A stretch of 64,000 nucleotides of DNA from Halomonas sp. (lineage in GTDB: Bacteria > Pseudomonadota > Gammaproteobacteria > Pseudomonadales > Halomonadaceae), in contig NZ_JAFIFK010000006.1 in assembly GCF_020832045.1 (NCBI RefSeq), positions 1 to 64,000 on the forward strand. The letters are read 5' to 3'. The notes beneath the pieces are model-generated. The model made no database searches and was not told the origin of the DNA. It worked only from the letters and a program-made list of their open reading frames with translations. Shown piece by piece: positions 41,529 through 52,026 of the stretch. Made by a program: the position numbers and the translations under genes. How positions within the stretch are numbered: position 1 is the stretch's first letter; each line of letters begins with the position of its first letter.

Positions 41529-42275
41529 ATGGCACACGTCAACATGCGCGATCTGCTCAAGGCAGGCGCACACTTCGGTCACCAGACCCGTTACTGGAAC
41601 CCGAAGATGGGCAAGTTCATCTTCGGCGCTCGTAACAAGATCCACATCATCAACCTCGAGCACACCCTGCCGGCCCTCAATGAGGTGATCGACGTGGTCG
41701 AGAAGATGGCCGCTTCCAACAACAAGATCATGTTCGTCGGCACCAAGCGCAGTGCGAGCAAGATCATCAAGGAAGAGGCCAACCGCGTTGGCATGCCTTT
41801 CGTCAACCACCGCTGGCTCGGCGGCATGCTGACCAACTACAAGACCATCCGTCAGTCGATCAAGCGTCTGCGTGACCTCGAGTCCATGCGCGAGGACGGC
41901 ACCTTCGAGAAGCTGACCAAGAAAGAGGTCCTGATGGCGACCCGCGAGCAGGACAAGCTCGAGCGTTCCATCGGCGGTATCAAGGAAATGGGCGGCCTGC
42001 CTGACGCGCTGTTCGTGATCGACGTGGATCACGAGCGCATCGCCATCAACGAGGCGAACAAGCTCGGCATTCCGGTCATCGGCGTGGTGGATACCAACTC
42101 CGATCCCGATGGCGTCGACTACGTGATTCCCGGCAACGATGACTCCATCCGTGCCATCCAGATCTACGTCAAGGCGATCGCTGACGCCTGTGCGCGTGCG
42201 AAGGAAGGCCGTCCCGACGAGTTCGTCGAGGTCACCGAAGGTGAAAGTGGCGACGCCACTGCCGCTGCCGAGTAA
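41529..42275 (+). CDS. rpsB: 30S ribosomal protein S2 (uS2)
   Basis: A 248-residue small-subunit protein bridging head and body near S1. [27 protein letters not shown] is the family N-terminus; [20 protein letters not shown] and [21 protein letters not shown] are conserved, as is [34 protein letters not shown] lies 8-13 bases before the ATG. The tail [16 protein letters not shown] is acidic and variable. First gene of the rpsB-tsf operon. Confidence 0.98.
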   Translation: MAHVNMRDLLKAGAHFGHQTRYWNPKMGKFIFGARNKIHIINLEHTLPALNEVIDVVEKMAASNNKIMFVGTKRSASKIIKEEANRVGMPFVNHRWLGGMLTNYKTIRQSIKRLRDLESMREDGTFEKLTKKEVLMATREQDKLERSIGGIKEMGGLPDALFVIDVDHERIAINEANKLGIPVIGVVDTNSDPDGVDYVIPGNDDSIRAIQIYVKAIADACARAKEGRPDEFVEVTEGESGDATAAAE

Positions 42276-42285
42276 CGGCGAAAGC

Positions 42286-42387
42286 CCCGAGCCGGCGGTG
42301 TCAGCTCGGGTGGGCGGTGCCCCAAGGCGGCCGCCCGCCATCGCTTCGCTGCGGCGGAGCGTGACTCCACCGGGCCCAAGGGCCCGG
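42286..42387 (+). other. Two hairpins in the rpsB-tsf gap
   Basis: CCCGAGC (42286-42292) pairs with GCTCGGG (42304-42310). Further on, an 8-base GC-rich inverted repeat (42370-42377 with 42380-42387) is almost back to back. The 168-base gap has no gene. In E. coli an attenuator lies between rpsB and tsf and sets their relative expression; these hairpins could do the same here (inference). Confidence 0.45.
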
Positions 42388-42443
42388 CGCCCTTATTCCC
42401 AGGTCGAACCTACCGGGTTCCACTTATTCAAGAGGTGAACACC

Positions 42444-43313
42444 ATGGCAGCGATCAGCGCCTCCCAGGTCAAGGAACTTCGCGAGCGTACCGGACTCGGC
42501 ATGATGGAGTGCAAGAAAGCACTCACCGAAGCTGACGGTGATATCGAAGTCGCCATCGAAAACCTGCGCAAGAGCTCGGGCCTCAAGGCCGCCAAGAAGG
42601 CCGGACGCACCGCCGCCGAAGGCGCCGTGGCGACCCGTGTCGCCGAGGATGGCAGCTACGGCGTGGTGGTCGAGATCAACTCCGAGACCGACTTCGTCGC
42701 CCGTGACGACAACTTCAAGGCCTTTGCCGACAAAGTGGCCAACGCTTTCTTCGCCGCCAAGAGCGAAGACGTTGCCGCGGTGATGGCAGGTGAGCTCGAA
42801 ACCGCTCGTGAGCAGCTGGTACAGAAGATCGGCGAGAACATCGGCGTGCGTCGCTGTGCCGTCGTCGAGGCGCCGGAAGGTGCGCTGGTGGGCGAATACG
42901 TCCATGGCGGCCGTATCGGCGTGCTTACCGTCCTCAAGGGTGGCAATGCCGAAGTGGCCAAGGACGTCGCCATGCACGTGGCTGCGATCAATCCGGCCGT
43001 GGCACTTCCCGAGGACATGCCTCAGGAGCAGCTCGACAAGGAAAAGGCGATCATCCTGGCCCAGCCTGACATGGCCGGCAAGCCCGAGCAGATCGCCGAG
43101 AAGATGGTCGAAGGCCGCCTCAAGAAGTACCTGGCCGAGAACAGCCTGACCGAGCAGCCCTTCGTCAAGGATCCGAACCAGTCCGTCGCCGAGTTCGTCA
43201 AGGCGGCCGGCGGTGAAGTGGTCGGTTTCACCCGTTTCGAGGTGGGCGAGGGCATCGAGAAGGAAGAGGTCGACTTCGCCAAGGAAGTCATGGAACAGGC
43301 TGGCCGTCGCTAA
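42444..43313 (+). CDS. tsf: Translation elongation factor Ts
   Basis: A 289-residue guanine nucleotide exchange factor for EF-Tu. The N-terminal UBA-like domain reads [28 protein letters not shown]; the TDFVA nucleotide-exchange motif is in [14 protein letters not shown] (EF-Tu contact). The core repeats and C-terminal module are complete. MAAISASQ at 42444 is preferred to a Met three codons upstream because GAGG lies 9-12 bases before it. Confidence 0.98.
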   Translation: MAAISASQVKELRERTGLGMMECKKALTEADGDIEVAIENLRKSSGLKAAKKAGRTAAEGAVATRVAEDGSYGVVVEINSETDFVARDDNFKAFADKVANAFFAAKSEDVAAVMAGELETAREQLVQKIGENIGVRRCAVVEAPEGALVGEYVHGGRIGVLTVLKGGNAEVAKDVAMHVAAINPAVALPEDMPQEQLDKEKAIILAQPDMAGKPEQIAEKMVEGRLKKYLAENSLTEQPFVKDPNQSVAEFVKAAGGEVVGFTRFEVGEGIEKEEVDFAKEVMEQAGRR

Positions 43314-43337
43314 GGTCAGAGGTTCCAGCTCGATGAT

Positions 43338-43359
43338 GGCGTGCGCGCGAGCGCACGCC
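43338..43359 (+). terminator. Terminator after tsf
   Basis: A perfect 9-bp GC-rich stem (43338-43346 with 43351-43359), loop GCGA, followed by TTCTCGT, 24 bases after the tsf stop. Confidence 0.75.
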
Positions 43360-43429
43360 TTCTCGTATCCGGCCCATACGCCGGCTGTAGTAGAGTCGCT
43401 CCATCCCCGTGACGCCCAGGAGAGTTGCC

Positions 43430-44191
43430 ATGCCCACATCCGATAACGTCGATAATCCCGCCAAGGCTCGTACCGAGAAATCAAAGTACAAGCGCATCCT
43501 GCTCAAGCTGTCCGGTGAGGCGCTGATGGGAGAGCATGACTTCGGCATTGACCCCAAGGTGCTGGATCGCATGGCGCTTGAGATTGGCCAGTTGGTGGGT
43601 ATCGGGGTCCAGGTGGGCATCGTGGTGGGGGGCGGCAACCTGTTTCGTGGCGCCGCCCTTAACGCGGCGGGCATGGACCGGGTCACCGGCGATCACATGG
43701 GCATGCTGGCGACGGTGATGAACGCTCTGGCCATGCGCGATGCCCTCGAGCGCTCCAACATTCGCTCGCGGGTGATGTCGGCGATCCCGATGAGCGGCGT
43801 GGTGGAACACTACGACCGTCGTACGGCCATTCGCTACCTCACCTCCGGGGACGTGGTATTGTTCTCCGCCGGCACCGGAAATCCCTTCTTCACTACCGAT
43901 TCCGCTGCCTGCTTGCGCGGCATCGAGATCGATGCCGACGTGGTGGTCAAGGCCACCAAGGTGGACGGCGTCTATGACAAGGATCCGGTAAAGCACGCCG
44001 ATGCGGTCAAGTACGATCATCTGAGCTACGATGATGCGCTCGACCAGAAGCTCGGCATCATGGATTTGACCGCTATCTGCCTGGTGCGGGACCATGACAT
44101 GCCGGTTCGCGTCTTCAACATGAACAAGTCGGGCGCCCTGCTGAACCTGGTGATGGGTGGCAAGGAAGGCACGCTGATAGACAGAGGTTGA
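43430..44191 (+). CDS. pyrH: UMP kinase
   Basis: A 253-residue amino-acid-kinase-fold enzyme phosphorylating UMP to UDP. Motifs [53 protein letters not shown] and [19 protein letters not shown] (GTP/UTP regulation and UMP site) are intact. The Met at 43430 follows AGGAGAG; the N-terminal 18 residues ([18 protein letters not shown]) are an extra variable tail. frr starts four bases after the stop. Confidence 0.97.
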   Translation: MPTSDNVDNPAKARTEKSKYKRILLKLSGEALMGEHDFGIDPKVLDRMALEIGQLVGIGVQVGIVVGGGNLFRGAALNAAGMDRVTGDHMGMLATVMNALAMRDALERSNIRSRVMSAIPMSGVVEHYDRRTAIRYLTSGDVVLFSAGTGNPFFTTDSAACLRGIEIDADVVVKATKVDGVYDKDPVKHADAVKYDHLSYDDALDQKLGIMDLTAICLVRDHDMPVRVFNMNKSGALLNLVMGGKEGTLIDRG

Positions 44192-44195
44192 TACC

Positions 44196-44753
44196 GTGAT
44201 CAATGACATACAGAAAGATGCGGAAAGCCGCATGAAGAAGAGCCTCGATGCCCTTCATGCCAACTTCAACAAGATCCGTACCGGGCGTGCTCACTCTAGC
44301 ATTCTCGATTCGGTCACCGTGGATTACTACGGCAGTCAGGTGCCGCTCAATCAGGTCGCGTCGGTCAACATCGAAGACGCCCGCACCCTTTCCGTGGTGC
44401 CTTGGGAGCAGAACCTGGTGCCGAAGATCGAGAAGGCGATCATGACTTCCGATCTGGGACTCAATCCGTCGAGCGCAGGTAACGTGATTCGCGTGCCGAT
44501 GCCGATGCTCACCGAGGAGACCCGCAAAGGCTACATCAAGCAGGCGCGCTCCGAAGCCGAGAACGCTCGCGTGGCAATACGTAACGTACGCCGCGATGCC
44601 AACAGTGACCTCAAGGCGCTGCTCAAGGACAAAGAGATTTCCGAAGATGAGCAGCATCGCGCCGAAGAGACGATCCAGAAGCTGACCGACAAGTACATTG
44701 CCGAGATCGACAAGCAGCTCGAAGTGAAGGAACACGACCTGATGCAGGTCTGA
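44196..44753 (+). CDS. frr: Ribosome recycling factor
   Basis: A 185-residue two-domain factor that splits post-termination ribosomes with [34 protein letters not shown] is the family signature, and [25 protein letters not shown] the helical bundle domain I. Start codon is GTG at 44196, only four bases beyond the pyrH stop, with AGAGG 11-15 bases upstream, so translation is probably coupled. Confidence 0.97.
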   Translation: MINDIQKDAESRMKKSLDALHANFNKIRTGRAHSSILDSVTVDYYGSQVPLNQVASVNIEDARTLSVVPWEQNLVPKIEKAIMTSDLGLNPSSAGNVIRVPMPMLTEETRKGYIKQARSEAENARVAIRNVRRDANSDLKALLKDKEISEDEQHRAEETIQKLTDKYIAEIDKQLEVKEHDLMQV

Positions 44754-44816
44754 CGAGCAGCGCCGGGCGCGCTGGCTACCAGCCGCTCGGTTCTCATACT
44801 GCCATTACGAGACATC

Positions 44817-45593
44817 ATGACGTCAGCGCAGACCTCTGCATCGAAGATGCCACCGAAGCCGCCTGGCGATGGCCTGCCGCGCCACGTGGCGATCATCATG
44901 GACGGCAACAATCGCTGGGCACGAGCCCATGGGCTTTCCGGCATCCGCGGGCATCGTGCCGGCGTCGAGGCCGTGCGCTCAGTGATCCGGCGTGCCGCCG
45001 AGCGCGGCATCGAGACCCTGACCCTGTTCGCGTTCTCCAGCGAGAACTGGCGCCGGCCCGAGGCGGAAGTCAGCGCGTTGATGGAGCTGTTTCTCATCGC
45101 GCTCAAGCGAGAGGTAAAAAAGCTCCATCACAATGGCATCCGCCTCTCCGTAATCGGCGATCGAAGCGCCTTTTCCAGCTCGATTCAGAAATATATCGAC
45201 AAGGCCGAGGCGCTGACCCGCGACAACCGGCGCATGCATCTGGTGGTCGCCGCCAATTACGGCGGACGTTGGGACATTGCCATGGCTGCGCGTCGCTTGG
45301 CTGAGCGTGCCTTGAGCGGAGAGTTGGATCCGGCGGGGATCGATGAGTACACCCTTCAGGACGAGCTATGTCTGTCCGGTGAGGCGCCGGTGGACTTGTG
45401 CATACGCACCAGTGGCGAACAGCGAATCTCCAACTTCCTGCTTTGGCAAATGGCCTATGCAGAACTCTATTTCACCCCGCTGCTATGGCCCGATTTCGAC
45501 GGCGAGGCCTTCGATATGGCAGTGGATGATTTCCGCAGGCGGCAGCGCCGCTTTGGCATGACCGACGAACAGATCGAGGCAGAAGGTGCTTAG
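44817..45593 (+). CDS. uppS: Undecaprenyl diphosphate synthase
   Basis: A 258-residue cis-prenyltransferase making the C55 lipid carrier for peptidoglycan and O-antigen. The catalytic Asp lies in HVAIIMDGNNRWARAHG; GHRAGVEAVRSVIRRAAERGI, LFAFSSENWRRP and the C-terminal CIRTSGEQRISNFLLWQMAYAELYF complete the signature. An N-terminal Pro/Ser-rich stretch of about 20 residues precedes the domain. Overlaps cdsA by eight bases. Confidence 0.97.
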   Translation: MTSAQTSASKMPPKPPGDGLPRHVAIIMDGNNRWARAHGLSGIRGHRAGVEAVRSVIRRAAERGIETLTLFAFSSENWRRPEAEVSALMELFLIALKREVKKLHHNGIRLSVIGDRSAFSSSIQKYIDKAEALTRDNRRMHLVVAANYGGRWDIAMAARRLAERALSGELDPAGIDEYTLQDELCLSGEAPVDLCIRTSGEQRISNFLLWQMAYAELYFTPLLWPDFDGEAFDMAVDDFRRRQRRFGMTDEQIEAEGA

Positions 45594-46386
45594 ACAGCGA
45601 GTCATTACGGCAGCGTGGCTGGCGCCGCTGATGCTGGCCGGCCTGTTCGCCCTTTCGGGCGGTCTCTTCGCCACCTTTACCGGCGTCATCGTACTGCTGG
45701 CCGCCTGGGAGTGGACCAATCTGGCCGGGGTATCCGACGTGCCCCGTCGTGTGGCGCTGGTGGCAGCCCTGGCGTTGCTGATGGCGCTGCTATGGACCTT
45801 CGGGGCCGCCCTGGCGGCATGGCCGCTGTGGCTGGCAGTGGTCGGCTGGGTCGTCAATCTCTTCTGGGTCACTCGCTATCCGGCGAGAAGCGAGCAGTGG
45901 CAAAGCACGTCCATGCGCCTGACCATGGGACTGTGGGTGTTGCTACCGGCCTGGATTGGCTTCAACGTGCTGCGCGATACCGGCGGCATCTGGCTGCTCT
46001 ATGTGCTGCTGCTGGTCTGGGGAGCCGATATCGGTGCCTACTTCAGCGGCCGCGCCTGGGGCAAGCGCAAACTGGCACCGGCGGTCAGCCCCGGCAAGTC
46101 CTGGGAGGGGGTGGCCGGCGGCCTCGGCGTGACACTGGCCCTGGCGCTGCTGTTCGCCGTCTGGCAGGGGCTGGGCGTGGCGGCCGGTCTGGGTCTGGTG
46201 GTGGCGACCGTGGTGGTGACGCTAATCTCGGTACTCGGCGATCTGCTCGAGAGCATGCTCAAGCGCTTTCGCGGCATCAAGGACTCCAGCAACCTGCTGC
46301 CCGGCCATGGCGGCGTGCTAGACCGTATCGACAGTTTGACGGCAGCCGTGCCGCTGTTCGCTCTGCTCTCTCTCGGAGTGCTGTAG
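45586..46386 (+). CDS. cdsA: Phosphatidate cytidylyltransferase
   Basis: A 266-residue inner-membrane enzyme making CDP-diacylglycerol from phosphatidate and CTP. About seven to eight hydrophobic segments; the C-terminal CDS signature is in [36 protein letters not shown], with [28 protein letters not shown] before it. It starts with GTG at 45586 inside the end of uppS, an 8-base overlap, and dxr follows after one base. Confidence 0.97.
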   Translation: MLRQRVITAAWLAPLMLAGLFALSGGLFATFTGVIVLLAAWEWTNLAGVSDVPRRVALVAALALLMALLWTFGAALAAWPLWLAVVGWVVNLFWVTRYPARSEQWQSTSMRLTMGLWVLLPAWIGFNVLRDTGGIWLLYVLLLVWGADIGAYFSGRAWGKRKLAPAVSPGKSWEGVAGGLGVTLALALLFAVWQGLGVAAGLGLVVATVVVTLISVLGDLLESMLKRFRGIKDSSNLLPGHGGVLDRIDSLTAAVPLFALLSLGVL

Positions 46387-46387
46387 C

Positions 46388-47581
46388 ATGAGCGAGCCCC
46401 GCCGCCAGCAGGGCGTGACGGTGCTGGGGTCCACCGGCTCCATCGGCACCAGCACGCTCGACGTGATCGCACGACATTCCGAGCGCTACCGTATTCATGC
46501 ATTGACCGCGCACCGCTCCCGCGAGACGCTGTTGGCCCAGTGTCTGCGCCATCATCCCAGCCTGGCGGTGCTCGACGAGGAGCACGACGCTGCCTGGCTG
46601 CGCGATCGCCTCCTGCAGGCGGGCCTGCACACCGAAGTGCGTGCCGGACGCGAAGCGCTCAACGACGTGGCCAGCGATGTCGAGGCCGACGTGGTGATGG
46701 CGGCCATCGTCGGTGCCGCGGGGCTGTTGCCGACGCTTGCTGCGGTGTGTGCGGGCAAGCGTGTGCTGTTGGCCAACAAGGAAGCGCTGGTGATGTCCGG
46801 CGCTCTGTTCATGGACGCGGTGCTGCGCCATGGGGCCACACTGCTGCCAATAGACTCCGAACATAATGCCATTTACCAGTGTCTACCATCCGAGCACCGC
46901 GGCGGCCTGTCTCGTCACGGCGTGACTCAGCTGCTGTTGACGGCCTCGGGCGGCCCATTTCGCGGCTGGTCTCGCGAGCGTCTGGCCACGGTCACTCCGG
47001 AGCAAGCCTGTGCTCACCCCAACTGGTCGATGGGGCGAAAAATCTCGGTGGACAGCGCCACGCTGATGAACAAGGGGCTGGAGCTGATCGAGGCGTGCTG
47101 GCTGTTCGATGCCCGGCCCGAGCAGGTGCAGGTAGTAGTGCACCCCCAGAGCGTGATTCACTCCATGGCCGCCTACAGTGACGGCTCGGTGCTGGCGCAG
47201 TTGGGCAACCCGGACATGCGCACGCCGATCGCCTATGGCCTGGCCTGGCCGGAGCGCATCGAGGCCGGCGTCGAGTCGCTGGATTTGTTCCAGATCGCCC
47301 GGCTCGATTTCGAGGCGCCCGACGAGACGGCCTTCCCCTGCCTGCGGCTGGCGCGTCAGGCCATGCAGGCGGGTGGCACGGCGCCGGCAGTGCTCAACGG
47401 TGCCAATGAGGTAGCCGTCGATGCCTTCCTTAAGGGTCGCTTGAGCTTTACGGCAATCGGTGAGCTGGTGGAAGACATCCTCGGCGCATTACCGGTTGAG
47501 GAAGGCGGCGACCTGGAAACCATCCTCGGAGCCGATGCCCGGGCGCGTCAGGCGGCGCATGAGTGGCTGAAACGGGTTTGA
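46388..47581 (+). CDS. dxr: 1-deoxy-D-xylulose 5-phosphate reductoisomerase
   Basis: A 397-residue MEP-pathway enzyme converting DXP to MEP with NADPH. NADPH motif [19 protein letters not shown]; metal/substrate region [29 protein letters not shown] is the flexible loop; [27 protein letters not shown] the conserved helix; [16 protein letters not shown] near the C-domain. It lies directly between cdsA and rseP. Confidence 0.97.
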   Translation: MSEPRRQQGVTVLGSTGSIGTSTLDVIARHSERYRIHALTAHRSRETLLAQCLRHHPSLAVLDEEHDAAWLRDRLLQAGLHTEVRAGREALNDVASDVEADVVMAAIVGAAGLLPTLAAVCAGKRVLLANKEALVMSGALFMDAVLRHGATLLPIDSEHNAIYQCLPSEHRGGLSRHGVTQLLLTASGGPFRGWSRERLATVTPEQACAHPNWSMGRKISVDSATLMNKGLELIEACWLFDARPEQVQVVVHPQSVIHSMAAYSDGSVLAQLGNPDMRTPIAYGLAWPERIEAGVESLDLFQIARLDFEAPDETAFPCLRLARQAMQAGGTAPAVLNGANEVAVDAFLKGRLSFTAIGELVEDILGALPVEEGGDLETILGADARARQAAHEWLKRV

Positions 47582-47627
47582 GCCGCTTCTTGCCGACGAC
47601 GATGTTGCTTTTTTCAAGGAGGCTGTC

Positions 47628-48986
47628 TTGGGCCTGATCCAAAACGTGCTGGCCGTCATCGTGGTGTTGGGGCTTTTGATCACCTTCCACGAATACGGCC
47701 ATTACTGGGTGGCGCGCCGCTGCGGTGTCAGGGTGCTGCGCTTCTCGGTCGGCTTCGGTAAGCCGCTGTGGTCCCGTGTCGACCGTCATGGAACCGAGTT
47801 CGCTGTGGCGGCGATTCCGCTTGGCGGTTACGTGAAGATGCTGGATGAGCGCGAAGCCCCGGTTCCCGACGACCAGCTCCACGAGACGTTCAATCGCAAG
47901 ACGGTGTGGCAGCGCATCGCCATTGTCGCAGCGGGACCGCTGGCCAACTTCCTGCTTGCCATCGTGGCCTACTGGGCCCTGTTCGTCGCCGGTACCACGA
48001 CGGTGGCTCCGGTGGTCGGCGAGGTGGCGCCCGACTCGCCGGCGGCCCGCAGCGGCCTGCAGGGAGGGCAGGAGATCGTCGCGGTACAGGGCAATGCCGT
48101 ACGCTCCTGGGACGAGATCAACCTGCGGCTGATCGCCCAGATCGGTGCCAGCGGTGAGCTGACGTTCGACGCACGCGACGACGCCGGCTCGAGCGCCCGC
48201 GAATTCCGCCTGCCGGTGGAAAACTATCTGGTTCGCCAGGACCCGCCCCAGCCGCTGGCCACGCTGGGCATCACGCCTTGGCAGCCGCGCTTTCCCGCCG
48301 TGCTGGGCCAGGTAATGGAAGGTGAAGCCGCTGCCGAGGCCGGTCTTCAGAGCGGTGATGAGATTCTTGCGGTCAACGAAGTCGACATCCAGGAGTGGAT
48401 GGACTTCGTCAGCGTGGTACGGGCCAATCCAGGCGAGCCGCTGGAGCTCACCGTGGCGCGCGACGACGAGCGTCTGGCGCTGACTCTGGTGCCAGGCTCG
48501 CGAGAACTCGATACGGGCGATGCCATCGGCTACGTAGGGGCCGGCGTCGTGGCGGTGGAGTGGCCCGAGGAGTTTCGCCGCGAAATCCGTTACGGCCCCG
48601 TGGCCGCAGTGGGCCAGGCCCTGAGCAGAACCGGCGAAATGACGGTGCTGACGGTCGATGCCATTCGCAAGATGCTGGTGGGCCTGATTTCTCCGTCCAA
48701 TCTTTCCGGGCCGATCACCATCGCTCAGGTGGCAGGTGACACGGCACGCACGGGACTGGAGAGCTTCGTCAGCTTTCTGGCTTATCTCTCCATCAGTCTG
48801 GCCGTTCTGAATCTACTGCCGATTCCGGTGCTTGACGGGGGGCATCTGCTTTATTATTTCGTCGAAGCGGTTCGTGGCCGGCCGGTATCGGAGCGAACCC
48901 AGGCACTGGGATTACGCATCGGGCTGGCACTGGTCGGCACACTGATGTTGATGGCGCTCTATTTCGATCTGATGCGTCTCTGGTAG
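47628..48986 (+). CDS. rseP: Site-2 zinc metalloprotease RseP
   Basis: A 452-residue intramembrane protease that cuts the anti-sigma factor RseA to release sigma-E. TM1 holds the zinc site HEYGH (FHEYGHYWVARRCGVRVLRFSVG). Two periplasmic PDZ domains follow (VGEVAPDSPAARSGLQGGQEIVAV and MEGEAAAEAGLQSGDEILAVN). The third TM carries NLLPIPVLDGGHLLYYFVEAVRG with the metal-ligand Asp. It starts at TTG 47628 with a perfect AAGGAGG five bases before, which decides the start. Confidence 0.97.
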   Translation: MGLIQNVLAVIVVLGLLITFHEYGHYWVARRCGVRVLRFSVGFGKPLWSRVDRHGTEFAVAAIPLGGYVKMLDEREAPVPDDQLHETFNRKTVWQRIAIVAAGPLANFLLAIVAYWALFVAGTTTVAPVVGEVAPDSPAARSGLQGGQEIVAVQGNAVRSWDEINLRLIAQIGASGELTFDARDDAGSSAREFRLPVENYLVRQDPPQPLATLGITPWQPRFPAVLGQVMEGEAAAEAGLQSGDEILAVNEVDIQEWMDFVSVVRANPGEPLELTVARDDERLALTLVPGSRELDTGDAIGYVGAGVVAVEWPEEFRREIRYGPVAAVGQALSRTGEMTVLTVDAIRKMLVGLISPSNLSGPITIAQVAGDTARTGLESFVSFLAYLSISLAVLNLLPIPVLDGGHLLYYFVEAVRGRPVSERTQALGLRIGLALVGTLMLMALYFDLMRLW

Positions 48987-49033
48987 CGAGCGCCCCCGGC
49001 AGGGGGCATAGGGAGGCGGAGCCACGCTCCGCC

Positions 49034-49061
49034 TTGTCAGTCACCCGCACATATGTATATG
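49034..49061 (+). promoter_or_regulatory. Candidate promoter upstream of bamA
   Basis: TTGTCA (49034-49039), a 16-base spacer, and TATATG (49056-49061), in a clearly AT-richer patch between rseP and bamA. A short hairpin (GCCTGT/ACAGGC) follows. A sigma-E type site, known for bamA in E. coli, was not recognised. Confidence 0.4.
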
Positions 49062-49108
49062 GTGCCTGTCTGGACAGGCAGGCGGATCAACGCGAGCGAA
49101 GCGACTGC

Positions 49109-51451
49109 ATGAATATCAAGACCCTCGGACTGGCGGCTCTGCTGCTGGCCGGTTCCACTACGGTGCTGGCCGAACCTTTCGAAGTAACCGACATTCGCGT
49201 GGAGGGGCTGCAGCGGGTATCCGCCGCCTCCGTCTTCAACGCCTTCCCCATCAGTGCGCGAGACCGAGTGGACGATCGCGAGCTGGCCGAAGCGGCCCGT
49301 AATCTATTCGCCACCGGTCTGTTCGAGGATATTCAGCTCGCCCGCGATGGCAACGTGCTGGTGATTCAGGTAGTCGAGCGACCGACCATCTCTCGCCTCA
49401 ACATCAGCGGCAACCGTCGGCTCTCCGAGGAGGACCTGCGCCGCGGCCTGCGTGAAGGCGGACTCGCGGAAGGGCAGGTGCTTCAGCTTTCCACCCTCGA
49501 AGACATCCAGCGTGAGCTGGAAGGCGTCTATCAGGCCCAGGGTCGCTACAGCGCTCGTATCGAGACCAACGTGCGCGAAATCGACGAGGGGCGTGTCCAG
49601 GTCGATATCGACATCAACGAAGGTGCGGTGGCGACGATCCGGCAGATCAACATCGTCGGCAATCGCCAGTTCGATGATGACGAGTTGCGCAACGTGTTCG
49701 AGCTCAACGATCGCCCCGGTCGTTTCTTCGGCTGGTTCTCTCGCGACGAATATTCGCGTGAGGCACTGGCAGGGGACCTGGAGCGGCTGCGCTCCTTCTA
49801 TCTCGACCGTGGCTATGTCAACTTCGATATCACCTCGACTCAAGTCTCGATCAGCCCGGACAAATCGCAGATCTTCGTGACCATCAACGTCGACGAGGGC
49901 AGTCAGTACCGTGTGGGCGACGTGCGCTTTGCCGGCAACATGGATATCAGCGAGCGTGAGGCCCGCAACCTGCTGCAGGTGGAGAGCGGCGACATCTTCT
50001 CGCGCAGCGATGTCACGGCGTCCACCGAGGCGCTGCGTTCGCGCCTGGGTGCCGAAGGCTTCGCATTCGCTCGGGTCGAAGGCGTTCCGCAACCGCGTGC
50101 CGATGGCGCCACCGTCGATCTGACCATCAACGTCGATCCGGGGCGTCGTGCCTATGTGAGGCGCATCAACTTCATCGGCAACACCACGACTCAGGACGAG
50201 GTGCTGCGTCGCGAAATGATACAGATGGAGGGGGCGCCTGCCTCCACCGACTCGATCAGCCAGTCGCGCCGTCGTCTGGAGCGGCTGGGCTTCTTCCGCC
50301 AGGTGGAAGTGGAAACCCAGCCGGTGGCCGGTGAGCCCGATAAACTCGATGTCACCTATACGGTGGAAGAGCAGCCCTCCGGCTCGATCTCGGCGAGCAT
50401 AGGTTTCTCCCAGAGTGCCGGCGTGATCTACGGCGCCTCGCTGGCTCAGAACAATTTCCTGGGTACCGGCAACCGGGTCAACATCGGCGCTCAGCGCAGC
50501 GATACCTTTACCAGCGTCAACTTCGGCTTTACCGACCCCTACTGGACGCTGGACGGCATTTCGCGCGGCTACAATGTGTTCTACCGCGAAACCGACTACG
50601 AAGATTCGGACATCTCGACCTATTCGACCGATGCCTATGGTGCGGGGATCAACTTCGGCTACCCCATCAGTGAGCTGTCACGACTCAACTTCGGTGCCAG
50701 CATCGAGGATTTGACCGTCAAGACCTACCGCGACACTGCCTCGGAAATCGTGCGCTACGTCGAGGATCAGGGCGAGGACGCTCAGAGCCTGAAGCTGACC
50801 GCCAGTTGGACGCGCAACAACCTGAACCGCGGCATCATGCCCACTTCGGGCAACTATCAGCGCCTGTCGCTGGAGACCGCAGCGCCGGGTAGCGACGCGG
50901 ACTACTACAAGCTGCGCGCACGTGCCCAGCAGCTCTTCGCTCTCAACGAGGAGGAGACATGGGCGCTCAAGTTCGGCACCACGCTGGGCTATGCCGACAG
51001 TATCGGCAGCGACCCCTACCCGTTCTACGAGAACTTCTTTGCCGGCGGCCTGGGCTCGGTACGCGGTTTCACCGCCAACACCCTGGGCGAGCGCACCACG
51101 CCGCGCGAGACAGGTCGCGATCGTACCCTTGGCGGTAACGTGCTGATCGAGGGCAGCGCCGAGCTACTGTTCCCGCTGCCGTTCGTCGAAGATCAGCGCT
51201 CGCTGCAGACGGGCTTCTTCATCGATGCCGGCAATACCTTCCTGACCAGCTGCTATCCCGTCATGGAAGGGGACGGCCCCTCGCGCTGTTCGTCCGGCGT
51301 CGATCTGGGCGACCTGCGCTACAGCATCGGCGTTGGGCTCTCCTGGCTGACCCCGGTGGGACCGCTGACGTTCAGCATCGCCGAGCCACTCAACGACGAA
51401 AGTGGCGACAACACCCAATTCTTCCAATTCTCGCTTGGCCAGACCTTCTGA
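49109..51451 (+). CDS. bamA: Outer membrane protein assembly factor BamA
   Basis: A 780-residue essential outer membrane insertase. Signal peptide residues 1-21 (MNIKTLGLAALLLAGSTTVLA), then five POTRA domains (about 22-425; first begins FEVTDIRVEGLQRVSAASVF), then a 16-strand beta-barrel. The L6 VRGF motif is in GLGSVRGFTAN, and the C-terminus ends with FQFSLGQTF, an outer membrane beta-signal. Start at 49109 gives a clean signal peptide; its ribosome site is weak. It follows rseP and precedes skp, lpxD and fabZ. Confidence 0.97.
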   Translation: MNIKTLGLAALLLAGSTTVLAEPFEVTDIRVEGLQRVSAASVFNAFPISARDRVDDRELAEAARNLFATGLFEDIQLARDGNVLVIQVVERPTISRLNISGNRRLSEEDLRRGLREGGLAEGQVLQLSTLEDIQRELEGVYQAQGRYSARIETNVREIDEGRVQVDIDINEGAVATIRQINIVGNRQFDDDELRNVFELNDRPGRFFGWFSRDEYSREALAGDLERLRSFYLDRGYVNFDITSTQVSISPDKSQIFVTINVDEGSQYRVGDVRFAGNMDISEREARNLLQVESGDIFSRSDVTASTEALRSRLGAEGFAFARVEGVPQPRADGATVDLTINVDPGRRAYVRRINFIGNTTTQDEVLRREMIQMEGAPASTDSISQSRRRLERLGFFRQVEVETQPVAGEPDKLDVTYTVEEQPSGSISASIGFSQSAGVIYGASLAQNNFLGTGNRVNIGAQRSDTFTSVNFGFTDPYWTLDGISRGYNVFYRETDYEDSDISTYSTDAYGAGINFGYPISELSRLNFGASIEDLTVKTYRDTASEIVRYVEDQGEDAQSLKLTASWTRNNLNRGIMPTSGNYQRLSLETAAPGSDADYYKLRARAQQLFALNEEETWALKFGTTLGYADSIGSDPYPFYENFFAGGLGSVRGFTANTLGERTTPRETGRDRTLGGNVLIEGSAELLFPLPFVEDQRSLQTGFFIDAGNTFLTSCYPVMEGDGPSRCSSGVDLGDLRYSIGVGLSWLTPVGPLTFSIAEPLNDESGDNTQFFQFSLGQTF

Positions 51452-51476
51452 TCCGGCTCCTCAAGAGGTAATCTAA

Positions 51477-51983
51477 ATGCGCAAGTTGACCGTCTTTTTG
51501 TGCATGGGTCTGTTCGCGGCCTTGGCCATGCCGGCCCATTCGGCCGACGTTGCCGTCCTCGACTGGCGCGGGGCGTTGCTCTCTTCCGATGCCGCCCAGC
51601 GCTCGATGCAGCAGCTCGAGAGCCGGCTTGCCGGGCAGCAGCAGGAGGCACAGACGCTGGGGCAGGAGCTGTCGAGCCTGCAGCAGCGTCTGCAGCAGGA
51701 GGGCGACAGCCTTCCCGAGGCCGAGCGTCGCTCCCTGATCCAGGATTTCCAGCAGAAAGGCAGCCGTTTCGAACAGCTGCGTGGCCAGATCATGCAAGAG
51801 CAGATGCGCGCCGAGGAAGAGTTCCTGCAGCAGGCCGAACCGAAGCTCGAACAGGCCGTGGAGCAGGTCATCTCCCGGCATGGCATTCAAGTCCTGGTGG
51901 ACCCGCAGGGGGTGTTGCACTCCGAGCGGGACCTGCCCAACGTGACGGGTGAAGTGTTGGAAATTCTCAACTCACTCAATTGA
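51477..51983 (+). CDS. skp: Periplasmic chaperone Skp/OmpH
   Basis: 168 residues: signal peptide (MRKLTVFLCMGLFAALAMPAHSA), a small beta core (DVAVLDWRGALLSSDAAQ), long coiled-coil tentacles rich in Q and E ([23 protein letters not shown] to EQMRAEEEFLQQAE), and the closing IQVLVDPQGVLHSERDLPNVT. It holds unfolded outer membrane proteins on the way to BamA. It lies 25 bases after bamA, with AAGAGG 8-13 bases before the start. Confidence 0.92.
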   Translation: MRKLTVFLCMGLFAALAMPAHSADVAVLDWRGALLSSDAAQRSMQQLESRLAGQQQEAQTLGQELSSLQQRLQQEGDSLPEAERRSLIQDFQQKGSRFEQLRGQIMQEQMRAEEEFLQQAEPKLEQAVEQVISRHGIQVLVDPQGVLHSERDLPNVTGEVLEILNSLN

Positions 51984-52026
51984 TTCACTCGGCAGGACAC
52001 TGCCGCCGCTGTCGATACGGGCTTTC